Of a DNA stretch of 64,000 nt, positions 1-8,893 are shown piece after piece (the first letter of the stretch is position 1; each line of letters begins with the position of its first letter). The position numbers and the translations under genes were made by a program. The stretch is from Halobacteriovoraceae bacterium (GTDB taxonomy: Bacteria > Bdellovibrionota > Bacteriovoracia > Bacteriovoracales > Bacteriovoracaceae): the NCBI GenBank assembly GCA_020635115.1, contig JACKAK010000004.1:62001-126000 (forward strand). The letters are read 5' to 3'. The notes under the pieces were generated by a model. That model was not told the DNA's origin and did no database searches. It saw nothing but the letters and a program-made list of their open reading frames with translations.

Positions 1-1
1 T

Positions 2-109
2 CCAGTAGATAATTCAGAAGTTGAAGAAGAGCTTGGTGTACCTGCAAATGAAGGTGAACAAAAATCGGCAGAAGAACTCTTGAGTGAGTTTGAAAAAATG
101 TTAGGTTAA
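2..109 (+). CDS. C-terminal end of an unidentified protein (partial)
   Basis: An open frame enters from the left edge and ends at the TAA at 107-109, giving the last 35 residues. The tail is acidic and glutamate-rich and ends in SEFEKMLG. It is too short to assign to a family. The next gene starts only two bases after the stop, so the two are probably co-transcribed. Confidence 0.6.
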   Translation, partial: PVDNSEVEEELGVPANEGEQKSAEELLSEFEKMLG

Positions 110-111
110 AT

Positions 112-861
112 ATGATTACCAAAAGTATCCTTATTTTTTCTATTGTCACAAGTGTTTACTGTTCAACTAAGGAACCTCAAAAGTTACTTTTAGAACAAAA
201 TTTTTTAAATCTAAAAAATGATGAGAAAGAGATTAAATCTTTAAAACAAAGTGTACTTAATAAGGGAGGCAAAGCTGTACCAACCTTAATTAAAGTAATG
301 AAAAAAGATGAATTTCCGGATCACTCTAGGTGGGTGGCCACCTTTTTGCTTGGTCAGATTATGAAAGATAAGGCCGTTCCTTTTATTGCTCGATTTTCCG
401 AGCATCCTAATTGGATTATGAGGATGGCATCATTAAAAACACTTTTGGCCATGAAACAAACAAAATATTCTGATATTTATGCTTTCTTACTTAAGGACAA
501 ATCACTTATTGTAAGAACTCAGGCCCTGGAAAATATTAGAAAATTAAATCTCACCAAATATGCTCCTCAAGTCTGGGCAATGCTATATGATAAAAGAAAT
601 TATTACGAAAATAAAAAAGATGAAAAAGATCTAAAAAATCGAAAACATATTATAAAAGAAGTGATTACTGCAATAGGGGACCTTGGGCTGAAAAAGGCGA
701 TTAAACCACTTCTATCAATGTCTCAGAAGAAAAAATATCATGATATTTTTGAAGAAATTGACTATTCGCTTAGTATACTCTTGGAGAAAAAATCTCCTAA
801 GAATTTGTCAGCAAAAAAACATTTTTGGAAAAAAATGGCCCTGAGTAATGTGACGATATAG
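112..861 (+). CDS. Exported HEAT-repeat-like protein
   Basis: A 249-aa protein with an N-terminal hydrophobic signal (residues 1-17). A Cys follows at about 17, but the preceding SVY is a poor lipobox, so lipidation is uncertain. Residues about 45-160 contain helical repeats of HEAT type, with phrases such as VPTLIKVMK, AVPFIARFSEHPNWIMRMASLKTL and SLIVRTQALENIRKL, in which paired helices carry conserved Pro, Arg and Ala positions. HEAT solenoids are usually protein-protein scaffolds, and no catalytic motif is visible. It starts two bases after the preceding gene and converges on the lipoprotein gene to its right. The exact role is unknown. Confidence 0.7.
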   Translation: MITKSILIFSIVTSVYCSTKEPQKLLLEQNFLNLKNDEKEIKSLKQSVLNKGGKAVPTLIKVMKKDEFPDHSRWVATFLLGQIMKDKAVPFIARFSEHPNWIMRMASLKTLLAMKQTKYSDIYAFLLKDKSLIVRTQALENIRKLNLTKYAPQVWAMLYDKRNYYENKKDEKDLKNRKHIIKEVITAIGDLGLKKAIKPLLSMSQKKKYHDIFEEIDYSLSILLEKKSPKNLSAKKHFWKKMALSNVTI

Positions 862-893
862 AAGATATTAAGAAATATGAAAATTGTTCTAGC

Positions 894-1409
894 TTATATT
901 TCTTCTTCAGCTTCTTGTGCTCTTAAGTCTTCAATCTTTTTGAGCTGCTTTTCAATGGCCAGAACTCTTTCAATCCTATACAAAATTGTGTTCTCTTGAA
1001 TTTGATCAGTAACGACCTCGCGCCAACCTTGCAAAAAGTCTCGTTCGACGAGTTGACGTTTGTATACTGAAACTTTGGTAACTTCTCGAATTCCTCTATA
1101 GCCTTTAATTACGTTGATAATTATTTTGTATTTTGCAGATTTAACCGAGTCAGCACCACCAAAAGAATCTGAAAAGTTTAGTTCTAAAGTGTTGTCAATC
1201 CATCTACTTTTTAGAATGCCAGCTTCTTGATTTTTTGATTCGAGATCTGTATCTCTCATGACAACCAGCACTGCTTGCCACGTTTCGTTAAAATCTGAAC
1301 GAAATACTTTTCCTGGCATTTCAAAATCTTTACTCAGATTTTTAAACTGTTCATAAGAAGAACATGAGGCCAAAATAGATAGACAGAATATGAGACTAAC
1401 TTTGAGCAA
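894..1409 (-). CDS. Lipoprotein, possibly BamC-like
   Basis: A 171-aa lipoprotein. The open frame extends upstream to 1538, but the sensible start is TTG at 1409, preceded by AAGGAA. It gives a short signal peptide ending in the lipobox LASC. The longer frame would place about 43 unlikely residues before the signal. The body (VFRSDFNETWQAVLVVMRD, EAGILKSRWID, then a charged strand-rich segment and a C-terminal helix) resembles the BamC/NlpB fold found in the beta-barrel assembly machine. That is a pattern judgement and not a firm match. The C-terminus is a charged helix ending AQEAEEEI. It diverges from kdsD across about 127 bp holding promoters for both. Confidence 0.65.
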   Translation of the reverse strand: MLKVSLIFCLSILASCSSYEQFKNLSKDFEMPGKVFRSDFNETWQAVLVVMRDTDLESKNQEAGILKSRWIDNTLELNFSDSFGGADSVKSAKYKIIINVIKGYRGIREVTKVSVYKRQLVERDFLQGWREVVTDQIQENTILYRIERVLAIEKQLKKIEDLRAQEAEEEI

Positions 1410-1536
1410 AATATTTCCTTCACAAAATGCCGCAAGACATTGTACTGTTCTATTATAACCTTGACTTACAAAAAAAAGTAACCAATTAATATCTATCAGT
1501 TTATCATGAGAATACACATGAAAGAGGAACATTTCC

Positions 1537-2517
1537 ATGAGTTATACTCAATTATTTAATGATGTACTTAAAGCAGAGTCACTGGCCATTGAAAAGGCAT
1601 CGCAGAATATTAAGGACGAACAGGTTCAAAACTTAATTAATATTTATAAATCCTTAGAAAAAAGTGGCGGTAGTCTGGTTCTTATTGGAGTGGGGAAGTC
1701 GGGAATAGTTGCTCAAAAAATTGCCTCTACTTTTACTTCTTTGGGACTAAGTTCATATTTTATTCATCCAACGGAAGCTTTACACGGTGATTTGGGAAGA
1801 ATCAATCATAATGATGCTGTTTGTTTAATTAGCAAATCTGGTTCGACTGAAGAAATCCAAAAACTTTTACCTTATCTCCCTGTGGAAAAAGAATCTGTCA
1901 TTGGTTTGTTAGGAAACATATCTTCATCTTTGGCCTCATCATGTAAGGTTATTTTTGATTGTTCAGTGGAAAAGGAAGCTTGTCTAAATAATCAAGCACC
2001 TACTACTTCGTCAACTTTAACACTGGCCATGGGAGATGCGATGGCCGTTGCTTATGAGAAATTCATAGGTTTAAGTAAAGAGGGTTTTGCGGAAAATCAC
2101 CCTGGTGGAATACTTGGAAAGTCATTGCGAATGAAAGTTAAGAGTATTATGTGGAAACTCGAAGATTGTCCGGTGGTGAATGCACATTGTAAATTGAAAG
2201 AGATACTACTGGCCATGACAAAAAATCCAGTTGGAGGATGCGCTATTTTAGATGAAAGAGGTCTTTTATTAGGCATTATTGTTGAAGGAGATATTCGAAG
2301 AGCATTGTTGGAAAAAGAGAATGCTCTTGAATCAACTGCTAAGAGTGTAATGACAAAAAATCCTGTCGTTATTGCTCCAGATGATCTAGCATTTAATGCT
2401 CTAGAGAAAATGGAAAAAAGAGAAAAGCAAATTGATATTTTACCGGTTGTAGATTCGAATAACAAATTTTATGGTTTTATCCGTCTTCATGATCTCATGA
2501 AAGAAGGCTTTCTATAG
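1537..2517 (+). CDS. kdsD: Arabinose-5-phosphate isomerase (KpsF/GutQ family)
   Basis: A 326-aa protein with the usual family architecture. An N-terminal SIS sugar-isomerase domain (about residues 35-180) contains VGKSGIVAQKIAST, HPTEALHGDLGRI and SKSGSTEE, followed by AENHPGGILGKSL. Two CBS domains occupy about 205-265 and 270-326. The enzyme converts ribulose-5-P to arabinose-5-P for KDO synthesis, so it belongs to cytoplasmic LPS-core biogenesis. The length is normal and all SIS motifs are present, so this copy is functional. Its stop lies eight bases from the stop of the convergent kinase gene, and its last 58 codons lie inside a 480-bp repeat found again 6.4 kb downstream. Confidence 0.93.
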   Translation: MSYTQLFNDVLKAESLAIEKASQNIKDEQVQNLINIYKSLEKSGGSLVLIGVGKSGIVAQKIASTFTSLGLSSYFIHPTEALHGDLGRINHNDAVCLISKSGSTEEIQKLLPYLPVEKESVIGLLGNISSSLASSCKVIFDCSVEKEACLNNQAPTTSSTLTLAMGDAMAVAYEKFIGLSKEGFAENHPGGILGKSLRMKVKSIMWKLEDCPVVNAHCKLKEILLAMTKNPVGGCAILDERGLLLGIIVEGDIRRALLEKENALESTAKSVMTKNPVVIAPDDLAFNALEKMEKREKQIDILPVVDSNNKFYGFIRLHDLMKEGFL

Positions 2518-2820
2518 ATATTTGTCTACCAGGGAGCTTCTTTTCCTCGAATTTCGATTTTTGAAGCTAAGTCTCCGAACTTATCTTTATCAAAACCAGT
2601 TGCAAGAGCAACTTTTTGATAACCAGAATTGAGAAGATCTTTGACAATATCTTCTCCGTTAATACCTTCACCAAGAGAAGAGTCAATGTATATTGGAGAA
2701 TCTTTTCTGAAGGTTGAAATATTTGAATAGAATTCTTCTTTATTAGAATAACTTACAAATTCGATTCCTTTTTTCTTAGCTTGTATATCCCACACCATTC
2801 TTACTAAAGGATCATCGTCA
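2341..2820. repeat. 480-bp direct repeat, copy 1 (kdsD 3' end + kinase 3' end)
   Basis: This block is repeated at 8717-9196 with an offset of 6376 bp. By eye I find three substitutions (positions 2388, 2653 and 2817), one of which changes Glu to Val in the kinase receiver. It covers the last 58 codons of kdsD, the eight-base gap between stops, and the last 98 or so codons of the convergent kinase gene. Outside the block the two kinase genes diverge abruptly to about half-identical protein. This indicates recent duplication or gene conversion. Confidence 0.92.
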
Positions 2821-4571
2821 ATGAGAATTGATATAGTCTTTGAGGATGATTTCCCTTTGATCTCAATTGGAATATAAGGAATCATACTTTTTTCAACTAA
2901 ACCAATTCCATGTTTCTTACAAGTTTTTTGTATTACAGGATTTTCAAAATGACTAGTACATAGGATACTCTGCTTTTCGATTCCTAGCTCAAGGATAGTT
3001 TCTAGTCCATTCCTGTTTTCATTTTTAAATTCATAGTCAAAAATATAGATATATTCTCCGTTGTCTCGAGTTTCTATCCACTTTTTAAAATCTTCTATTT
3101 TTAAAAAAGAAATTATCTCTCTTTTTAATCTTGATTCCCAAGCTATATGGACAGATTGATCATCTTCTATCAGCAAAATTTTGGTATCAGTTTTTAGTTC
3201 AATTTTATTCATAAAAGACTTTGGAGGTTTGATTTTAGGTAGTTTAATAGTGATAGTGGTACCTTTTTCAAGAATACTTTTTATTTCAATACTTCCTCCG
3301 AACGACTCAATGACAGATTTTGCGTGAGAGAGACCTAATCCATTTCCAGTATCTTTTCCAATTGATTTTCCTCTGATAAATATTTTGTCTAAATAATCAG
3401 AGGATATTCCTTTTCCTGTATCGCTAATTTCTATTAAAACGTCATCACATGACGAGTCTAATGTAATAAAGATATTGTTTAGAATCTCACTTGATGCTTC
3501 TACGGAGTTATTTATAAGATTGGAAATTATTCTAGAAAACTCTTTTTTACTAAAGACACTAAAAGATTCGTATCCACCTTTTAATAGTTCAAAATGAATT
3601 TGTACTTTGTTATTTTGGGAATATTCGAGCCTTTTTTCAGAAATAATAATATTTAGAAGTCTTGCTATTGAGAATTTTTCAATTTGTTTTTCAGGACTTT
3701 CAGATTCTTTATTTTTACTCAAGAGATCATTTGCAAGGTCATGAATTCGATTTATAGCGGAATTAAAAATAATCTTTTCAAATTTTGTATCCGCAGGAAT
3801 AGATTGAGCAGCGATATCAAGGGCCGCTAAAGGTGAGCGTATGTCATGTGCAACTTGTATCGCTAATGAAGTGGTTGCTTTTAACATTTCATTTTCCTTT
3901 TCTTTTAAATAATAGGATTTGGATTTATCAACAAGAGCGTTGAATAAACGTTTGATTGATATTGCTTCATCTTCATTTTTGTCTGGTTGTAAGAATAAGT
4001 CTACTTTACGACCTTCGATATATATTTTTTTTAGAGTGTCTTCTAAGGGTCTCAAAGAAACTTGAATTAGAAAACTAAATGTAAAAAAATAAAGAGCTAT
4101 GAATAGTACCAATCCAAAGAGAGTTACAAGTATATCATTATTTTTATTTTTGATAATTTGGCTATTACAATTTGTGAAATTAAAAGTTCCAATTGCAGTG
4201 CCTAGATTTGTTACAATATTATAGCTTCCACTTGTTAAAATTAAATCAGAAAATAATACGCTATTTCCTTTACATTTGTTTATATGATCATTTTTCCAAA
4301 TTATTTCCCCATCCAAATTTGAAAAACTAGATTTTGTCCAGTTATGTTTAGTATTGAGATTATCAAGTGTAGAACGTAAAGAAATTAAATCTCCTATGCT
4401 ATAGTAGGAAACAATAATATTTTCTACACTTTTTTTTTGTTCAAATTCAATTTGAGAGATAGTTTTTTTTAAATTATCAGAGTGATAAAAATATAGACTG
4501 CTAATTCCTAATGCTGAAAAAATAAAAACAAAAAGAAAAGCCTTTAGCATGAGCTTCTTAATGATAATCAT
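2526..4571 (-). CDS. Hybrid sensor histidine kinase with two receiver domains (cassette 1)
   Basis: A 681-aa membrane kinase. TM1 lies at about 7-29, a periplasmic sensor at 30-146 and TM2 at 147-170, followed by a linker and a dimerization domain with phospho-acceptor His242 in AHDIRSPLAALD. The ATPase boxes are NLINNSVEAS (N), DTGKGI (G1) and GNGLGLSHAKSV (G2). Receiver 1 (464-570) has Asp512 and receiver 2 (579-681) has Asp630. There is no DNA-binding output, so a separate effector is needed. Its ATG overlaps the methyltransferase stop by one base (TAATG), making it the last gene of a translationally coupled operon. Receiver 2 is nearly identical to that of the second kinase, while the sensor halves differ. 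Confidence 0.9.
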   Translation of the reverse strand: MIIIKKLMLKAFLFVFIFSALGISSLYFYHSDNLKKTISQIEFEQKKSVENIIVSYYSIGDLISLRSTLDNLNTKHNWTKSSFSNLDGEIIWKNDHINKCKGNSVLFSDLILTSGSYNIVTNLGTAIGTFNFTNCNSQIIKNKNNDILVTLFGLVLFIALYFFTFSFLIQVSLRPLEDTLKKIYIEGRKVDLFLQPDKNEDEAISIKRLFNALVDKSKSYYLKEKENEMLKATTSLAIQVAHDIRSPLAALDIAAQSIPADTKFEKIIFNSAINRIHDLANDLLSKNKESESPEKQIEKFSIARLLNIIISEKRLEYSQNNKVQIHFELLKGGYESFSVFSKKEFSRIISNLINNSVEASSEILNNIFITLDSSCDDVLIEISDTGKGISSDYLDKIFIRGKSIGKDTGNGLGLSHAKSVIESFGGSIEIKSILEKGTTITIKLPKIKPPKSFMNKIELKTDTKILLIEDDQSVHIAWESRLKREIISFLKIEDFKKWIETRDNGEYIYIFDYEFKNENRNGLETILELGIEKQSILCTSHFENPVIQKTCKKHGIGLVEKSMIPYIPIEIKGKSSSKTISILIDDDPLVRMVWDIQAKKKGIEFVSYSNKEEFYSNISTFRKDSPIYIDSSLGEGINGEDIVKDLLNSGYQKVALATGFDKDKFGDLASKIEIRGKEAPW

Positions 4572-5917
4572 TATTTATCTCTCTTTGCTATTACGAAATA
4601 ATAACTTACATCTAGATTTAAATGCTGTGACCTGTAACCTTTTCCAGATTGTAGGTCAATGATTTTAAATTTAGCTTCTTTTAAGTATTCTCGAATATTA
4701 TTTTCATCATAAGTTTGTATTGTTATCTTGTCTTTATTGACTTCTTCTTTTGATATATGTTGTGGAAAAGTTATTAGAAGGTATCCTCCAATTTTTAAGA
4801 TCCTATTACAGTCCTTCAAGTTATTCTGAATATTTAATGCAAATTCTGTAGTTCCTGTAAATATCAGAACATCATAGTAAGAATCATCAGGTATGATTAG
4901 ACCTTTATTTATATCTATCTTTGATACGCTATCATAAAAAGTACTCTTTCTAGCATCATCTATAAACTTATCTACTAAATCAATACCATGTATAATCAAG
5001 CTTTGATTAAATCTTTTTAAAATTTTACCAATGTATCCATCTGCACACGCAATATCCAAAATTTTATCTTTGTTTTTTATTTTAAGTTCAGGTAGTTTAT
5101 TTTTAATCCGACTTGGAACTCTGTAGTCTAATCTTTTAATAAAACAGGTGTATGATTCATTAAGATTATTGTATAAGTTTTCAATTTTGTTTGTACTAGT
5201 TTTTTTTGATGTATTTTTTTTTACTAAAAATCGAAAATAAATAGATTTGTCTGAACACGATTCGTTATTATTATCAGTTAATTCAACTATTCTTAAGTTG
5301 TTATACTCTAACATTTGAATCCAAGAAGATAAGGTAGGTAAAGTTTGATATATTTTATATGGTTCACTTGAATTCTGGTAATCAAATTGTAAGTAAAAAG
5401 AATTGGGGCCCTTGTTTTCGTCTCTATAAAGCTTCTTAGTGTAATTTACCTTATAATTATTTCTAATTAATACTCCATGTTTTATGGAGGCATCAGAAAT
5501 GTATAGTGGGTTTTGGACATAAAATAATAAATATCCACCTTCTTTAAGTAATAATGCAATTTTAGATAAACTCTGAAAAATTGGACTCATTTCAGCTATT
5601 GCGTTCATTAAGACCATGATTCCTTTAAAGTTATTTTCAAAATTCTTTAATTCATTTAATTTATTTTGAAATAAGTTTTTTTTATAATCTTCGCCATATT
5701 GAGAAACTAATTCATTAACAAAGAACTCATTTGGTTCAACCATATAATATGAGGGGTAGTGTTGGGTCACTTCAAGTGCTCTACCAAAACCGGCCCCTAG
5801 ATCGAGTAACTTTTGTTTATTCGAAAGATTCATTATTTTTTGTATATGATGATAATCAGCGTTAAATTTACGATACTCATTGATTAAAATGTAATTTATA
5901 AGTTCTTTATTGTTCAT
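4571..5917 (-). CDS. Tandem double SAM-dependent methyltransferase
   Basis: A 448-aa protein with two class I methyltransferase motifs. The first is LDLGAGFGRA at about 38-47, followed by the acidic-strand MVEPNEFF. The second is ILDIACADGYIG at about 286-297, followed by HGIDLVDKF. Each half has a motif-IV-like segment (MVLMNAIAEM in the first, YDVLIFTGTTEF in the second). The substrate cannot be read from sequence. Its position between a peptide-binding protein and a sensor kinase, beside a RiPP-like locus, makes a peptide or small-molecule signal a plausible target, by inference. Its ATG overlaps the upstream stop in an ATGA arrangement and its stop overlaps the kinase start. Confidence 0.8.
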   Translation of the reverse strand: MNNKELINYILINEYRKFNADYHHIQKIMNLSNKQKLLDLGAGFGRALEVTQHYPSYYMVEPNEFFVNELVSQYGEDYKKNLFQNKLNELKNFENNFKGIMVLMNAIAEMSPIFQSLSKIALLLKEGGYLLFYVQNPLYISDASIKHGVLIRNNYKVNYTKKLYRDENKGPNSFYLQFDYQNSSEPYKIYQTLPTLSSWIQMLEYNNLRIVELTDNNNESCSDKSIYFRFLVKKNTSKKTSTNKIENLYNNLNESYTCFIKRLDYRVPSRIKNKLPELKIKNKDKILDIACADGYIGKILKRFNQSLIIHGIDLVDKFIDDARKSTFYDSVSKIDINKGLIIPDDSYYDVLIFTGTTEFALNIQNNLKDCNRILKIGGYLLITFPQHISKEEVNKDKITIQTYDENNIREYLKEAKFKIIDLQSGKGYRSQHLNLDVSYYFVIAKRDK

Positions 5918-7341
5918 TTTTCATTATACCTACGTTTCAAGTCTGAGAGTTTTAAAGAGAAGACTCCCAATCCAGATGGTGTCAAAGGTTTCCACTCTTT
6001 TTTTAAATAATATATACCTTTCTCACTCCCAAGCATCCATAGTGGACAGTCTTTGGCCAGTAAACTGAATATTCTTTCGAAGATAATTTTTTGAGTGTCT
6101 ATGTTTGAAATTCTTCCCGAGATTCCTAAGAGCTCATCTATAACTTTATTCGAATATTTAGTAAAATTATACTGTTGGTCAGTCATTAAAAATGGACTCA
6201 GGTATGCATCTGGTGATAAATAATCCGGGAAATATCCAAATATGGCAGCTTCAAATGATCCATTCTTTAATCTTTCGATCAAATTGTTGATGGGAATGAT
6301 GTCTATTTTATATTTTTTATCGGAGAGTTTGTAAATATTATCATTAATTTTTTGATTAAATACTGCGGCTGAATTTGCAGCAATAATGTTAACTTTTTGA
6401 GTGATATAATTTTTTTCTAAGTTTTCATTTTCAAATCCGTCAAACATACCCCAACCAAATGGCAGTTTATTATTTAGATTTTCCCAGGGATACCCTGATG
6501 TCTTTGCAATTTGATTGAAATTTTTTAAAAAGCTACATCGTTTCTTTGAATGTTTGAATTTGTTAGAATTCAGATTTAGATACATAATAATAGCTTGAAA
6601 ATAATTGTATTTAACTTCACTTAAGTTCTGTGCTATTTTTGGAGATGGCATCCCAAGTGAAAGATCAATGTGTTTATTTACTTTTTCAATGATGAATTCA
6701 ATTCTTTTAGGTGAATTATTATCATTAGAAAACGGATAATAGTTATTTTGAATAAGCTTGGAGGATTTGGAATTAATACTTTCAATTACATAAGGACCAG
6801 TTCCAAAGTATTTATTATTAACTATTTTAGAAATACTGAAATTAAGTCCAGTAATTTTTTTTACAAAAAGATTGCTAGGGTGTTTAAATTTAAATACTAA
6901 AGTATATTCGTCTAAAACTTTGATGCCAATATTTTTGTTCGTATCTAAAATGTAATCTTCAAAACCTTCTAACTCATGGAATGCCCATCTATAAATATCT
7001 TTATACTCTTTGAATATCCTCAAAAAACTGTCTTTGATTCTCTTAGTGCTTAATTTTTCACCGTCTGAAAATTTTATATTATTAAATATTTTAATTTTTA
7101 ATGATTTTCCATCTGCAGAGAAAGAATAATGTTCAACTAAACGTGATACGATACTATTATTTGAATTATAGTAGAATAAAGGTTCAAAGACTTGATTAGC
7201 AATAAAATATGTCCCTATCTCATATAGTTCTCCTGGTATAATACGATTTGAAAAGCTCTCAACTTGAACCGTAAAGATCTTTGCACTTAAAGAGAATGGG
7301 GATGCAGAAAAAATGAGAATTAGGAGTATGTACTTTCTAAT
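5914..7341 (-). CDS. Family-5 peptide-binding protein, apparent ATT start (cassette 1)
   Basis: A periplasmic oligopeptide-binding-type protein (SBP_bac_5). The conventional start at 7023 gives 369 aa and lacks a signal. The same frame continues upstream to an ATT codon at 7341, five bases after AGGAGG (7352-7347), and then encodes a clean signal peptide (KYILLILIFSASPFSLSA) and the family's N-terminal lobe (IFTVQVESFSN, NQVFEPLFYY). The full length is about 475 aa, close to the 488-aa paralog. No ATG, GTG or TTG fits the ribosome-binding site. It overlaps the MFS stop by 22 bp and the methyltransferase start by 4. No ABC permease or ATPase is nearby, so it may present peptide to a sensor and not to an importer. 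Confidence 0.75.
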   Translation of the reverse strand: MRKYILLILIFSASPFSLSAKIFTVQVESFSNRIIPGELYEIGTYFIANQVFEPLFYYNSNNSIVSRLVEHYSFSADGKSLKIKIFNNIKFSDGEKLSTKRIKDSFLRIFKEYKDIYRWAFHELEGFEDYILDTNKNIGIKVLDEYTLVFKFKHPSNLFVKKITGLNFSISKIVNNKYFGTGPYVIESINSKSSKLIQNNYYPFSNDNNSPKRIEFIIEKVNKHIDLSLGMPSPKIAQNLSEVKYNYFQAIIMYLNLNSNKFKHSKKRCSFLKNFNQIAKTSGYPWENLNNKLPFGWGMFDGFENENLEKNYITQKVNIIAANSAAVFNQKINDNIYKLSDKKYKIDIIPINNLIERLKNGSFEAAIFGYFPDYLSPDAYLSPFLMTDQQYNFTKYSNKVIDELLGISGRISNIDTQKIIFERIFSLLAKDCPLWMLGSEKGIYYLKKEWKPLTPSGLGVFSLKLSDLKRRYNEK

Positions 7342-8498
7342 AACGCCCTCCTGTTTTTTAATATAATAGAAATAAAAATTAGTATGCTAAAAGAAGAACA
7401 TAGAGATATTATTAATTCCGTTTTAACTTCGAAAAAATTTAGAGTTAGAAATATAGTTAATCCTATTAGTGTTGATATGTACTGACAGAATCTATTCAAA
7501 ATGAAGACATTGCTGATATCATTTTGATTGCTCCATTGATGATATAAGGTCGTAAGAGAGAGTAATATAAGTGCATTGCAGATTCCAAACATTAGCATAA
7601 AAATGAAAATATACGAAATTTCATTTACATATGGAAAAATGATAATAAGAGATAGAGTAATTAGGGGCGTTAAAAAAAATACTTTTTCCGATTTTGCAAA
7701 CCAATGAGACTTATAAAATATCATTGTTGAAATATTGGAAATGCCAGCAATGATGAGAATGATTGAAAGCTCTTGTGTTGTAGTGCTTAAGTTTTTTATT
7801 AATACTGGAACTTCAAGGGCATTAAATAATCCAAATGTAATCCATAGAATAGAATTTAAGAAAAGAAGTAACTTTGCTTTTAAGGGAACAAATATGTTTT
7901 TAATTTCATTCATTTGAAAATATTTAGTTGGGGAGAAATTATTAAAATTATTAATTTTAAGAGATAGGAAAAAAAAAGTTGCAACTAAACTACAATAAAA
8001 AGCTGAAATTACACTACTATTTGAACCAAATATACGCCCCATACTCGGAGCAATTGCCAAAACAAGAAAAAAAGCAGTCGTTTGGCATATTTGGACCCAT
8101 TTGTTTAATATAAGTTTGTCTTCAGCTTTGAAGGTAGTAACATATTTCATGTGAAGACCAACAATGGTAAAAACAAATGTTAGCCCTGCAGTGATAAAGC
8201 ACCACCTGAAAAATATATTTTGATTTGAGAGCAAAGCCATTCCAAGAAAAAATACAATAAGTAGTTTTAAACCAATGAAGTGTTTTTTTTGGTTAAAATA
8301 TTTTTCAATGTTTGATGAAATGGTTAAAGAAATGATTGATGAGAATGAAACTAGTGTAAAAAAAATCACACTTTTGCCGTAACTTTGAAATTCATATGCA
8401 ATATTCACCATTAGGCCAGTGGATAAAAATGTCATTGTCAAATTTAGAAAAAAGTGAGAAAGCAGGTACATGGTGATATTTTGCCAATTTTTAGACAT
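7320..8498 (-). CDS. MFS transporter (cassette 1)
   Basis: A 392-aa integral membrane protein with about 12 predicted transmembrane helices, matching the size and layout of the major facilitator superfamily. No substrate-specific motif is recognisable. It is the first gene of the minus-strand operon MFS / binding protein / methyltransferase / kinase. The other cassette also carries an MFS gene, directly after the small peptide gene, so export of a peptide product or signal is the likely role by context. The composition is very AT-rich and GGCC is rare, like the rest of this island. Confidence 0.8.
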   Translation of the reverse strand: MSKNWQNITMYLLSHFFLNLTMTFLSTGLMVNIAYEFQSYGKSVIFFTLVSFSSIISLTISSNIEKYFNQKKHFIGLKLLIVFFLGMALLSNQNIFFRWCFITAGLTFVFTIVGLHMKYVTTFKAEDKLILNKWVQICQTTAFFLVLAIAPSMGRIFGSNSSVISAFYCSLVATFFFLSLKINNFNNFSPTKYFQMNEIKNIFVPLKAKLLLFLNSILWITFGLFNALEVPVLIKNLSTTTQELSIILIIAGISNISTMIFYKSHWFAKSEKVFFLTPLITLSLIIIFPYVNEISYIFIFMLMFGICNALILLSLTTLYHQWSNQNDISNVFILNRFCQYISTLIGLTIFLTLNFFEVKTELIISLCSSFSILIFISIILKNRRALLESTYS

Positions 8499-8716
8499 GC
8501 TTATATTCCTAACACAATTATGTAACTATTTTTGATATATAAATTATCATTGAGACTAACTCAATTTTTAGGCTTAATAGATTGTAAATTCTTTAATGTT
8601 TAAATTAGATTTGTTGCATTAAGATGTCCGATATTTTTTTGGATATAATTAACAAATTGGCTGGGGTGTTGTGTATTGTTGTAAAGAGTTATTGTTTAAT
8701 CTTCGTGATCTCATGA
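8499..8716. other. Intergenic region upstream of cassette 1 operon
   Basis: There is no convincing gene here. I searched both strands for a short peptide gene like the one in cassette 2 and found only frames of up to 16 codons without ribosome-binding sites. The segment should hold the promoter of the MFS operon on the minus strand, but I cannot assign -35/-10 boxes confidently. Its right end merges into fragments of kdsD. Confidence 0.5.
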
Positions 8717-8720
8717 AAGA
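8700..8720 (+). repeat. 21-nt second remnant of the kdsD 3' tip
   Basis: This stretch matches the last part of kdsD (around 2485-2505) with one mismatch and abuts the longer kdsD-derived repeat that begins at 8717. The kdsD end is thus represented twice in a row at this junction, which points to more than one recombination event at the same site. Confidence 0.65.
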
Positions 8721-8893
8721 GTGTAATGACAAAAAATCCTGTCGTTATTGCTCCAGATGATCTCGCATTTAATGCTCTAGAGAAAATGGAAAAAAGAGAA
8801 AAGCAAATTGATATTTTACCGGTTGTAGATTCGAATAACAAATTTTATGGTTTTATCCGTCTTCATGATCTCATGAAAGAAGGCTTTCTATAG
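8717..8893 (+). pseudogene. kdsD 3' fragment (second CBS domain only)
   Basis: This reads as the last 58 codons of kdsD, including its stop, from SVMTKNPVVI to KEGFL. It has no start, no SIS domain and no first CBS domain, so it is a gene fragment. It differs from the intact copy by one base. As with the intact gene, its stop faces the stop of a hybrid kinase gene eight bases away. Confidence 0.9.

Noticed and set aside
2097..2465. 122-codon minus-strand frame inside kdsD
   Set aside because: It is fully contained in a well-conserved gene, has no ribosome-binding site and low-complexity Ser/Phe composition; a shadow frame.
8499..8700. A second precursor peptide for cassette 1
   Set aside because: I read both strands; only frames of 3 to 16 codons without ribosome-binding sites were found.
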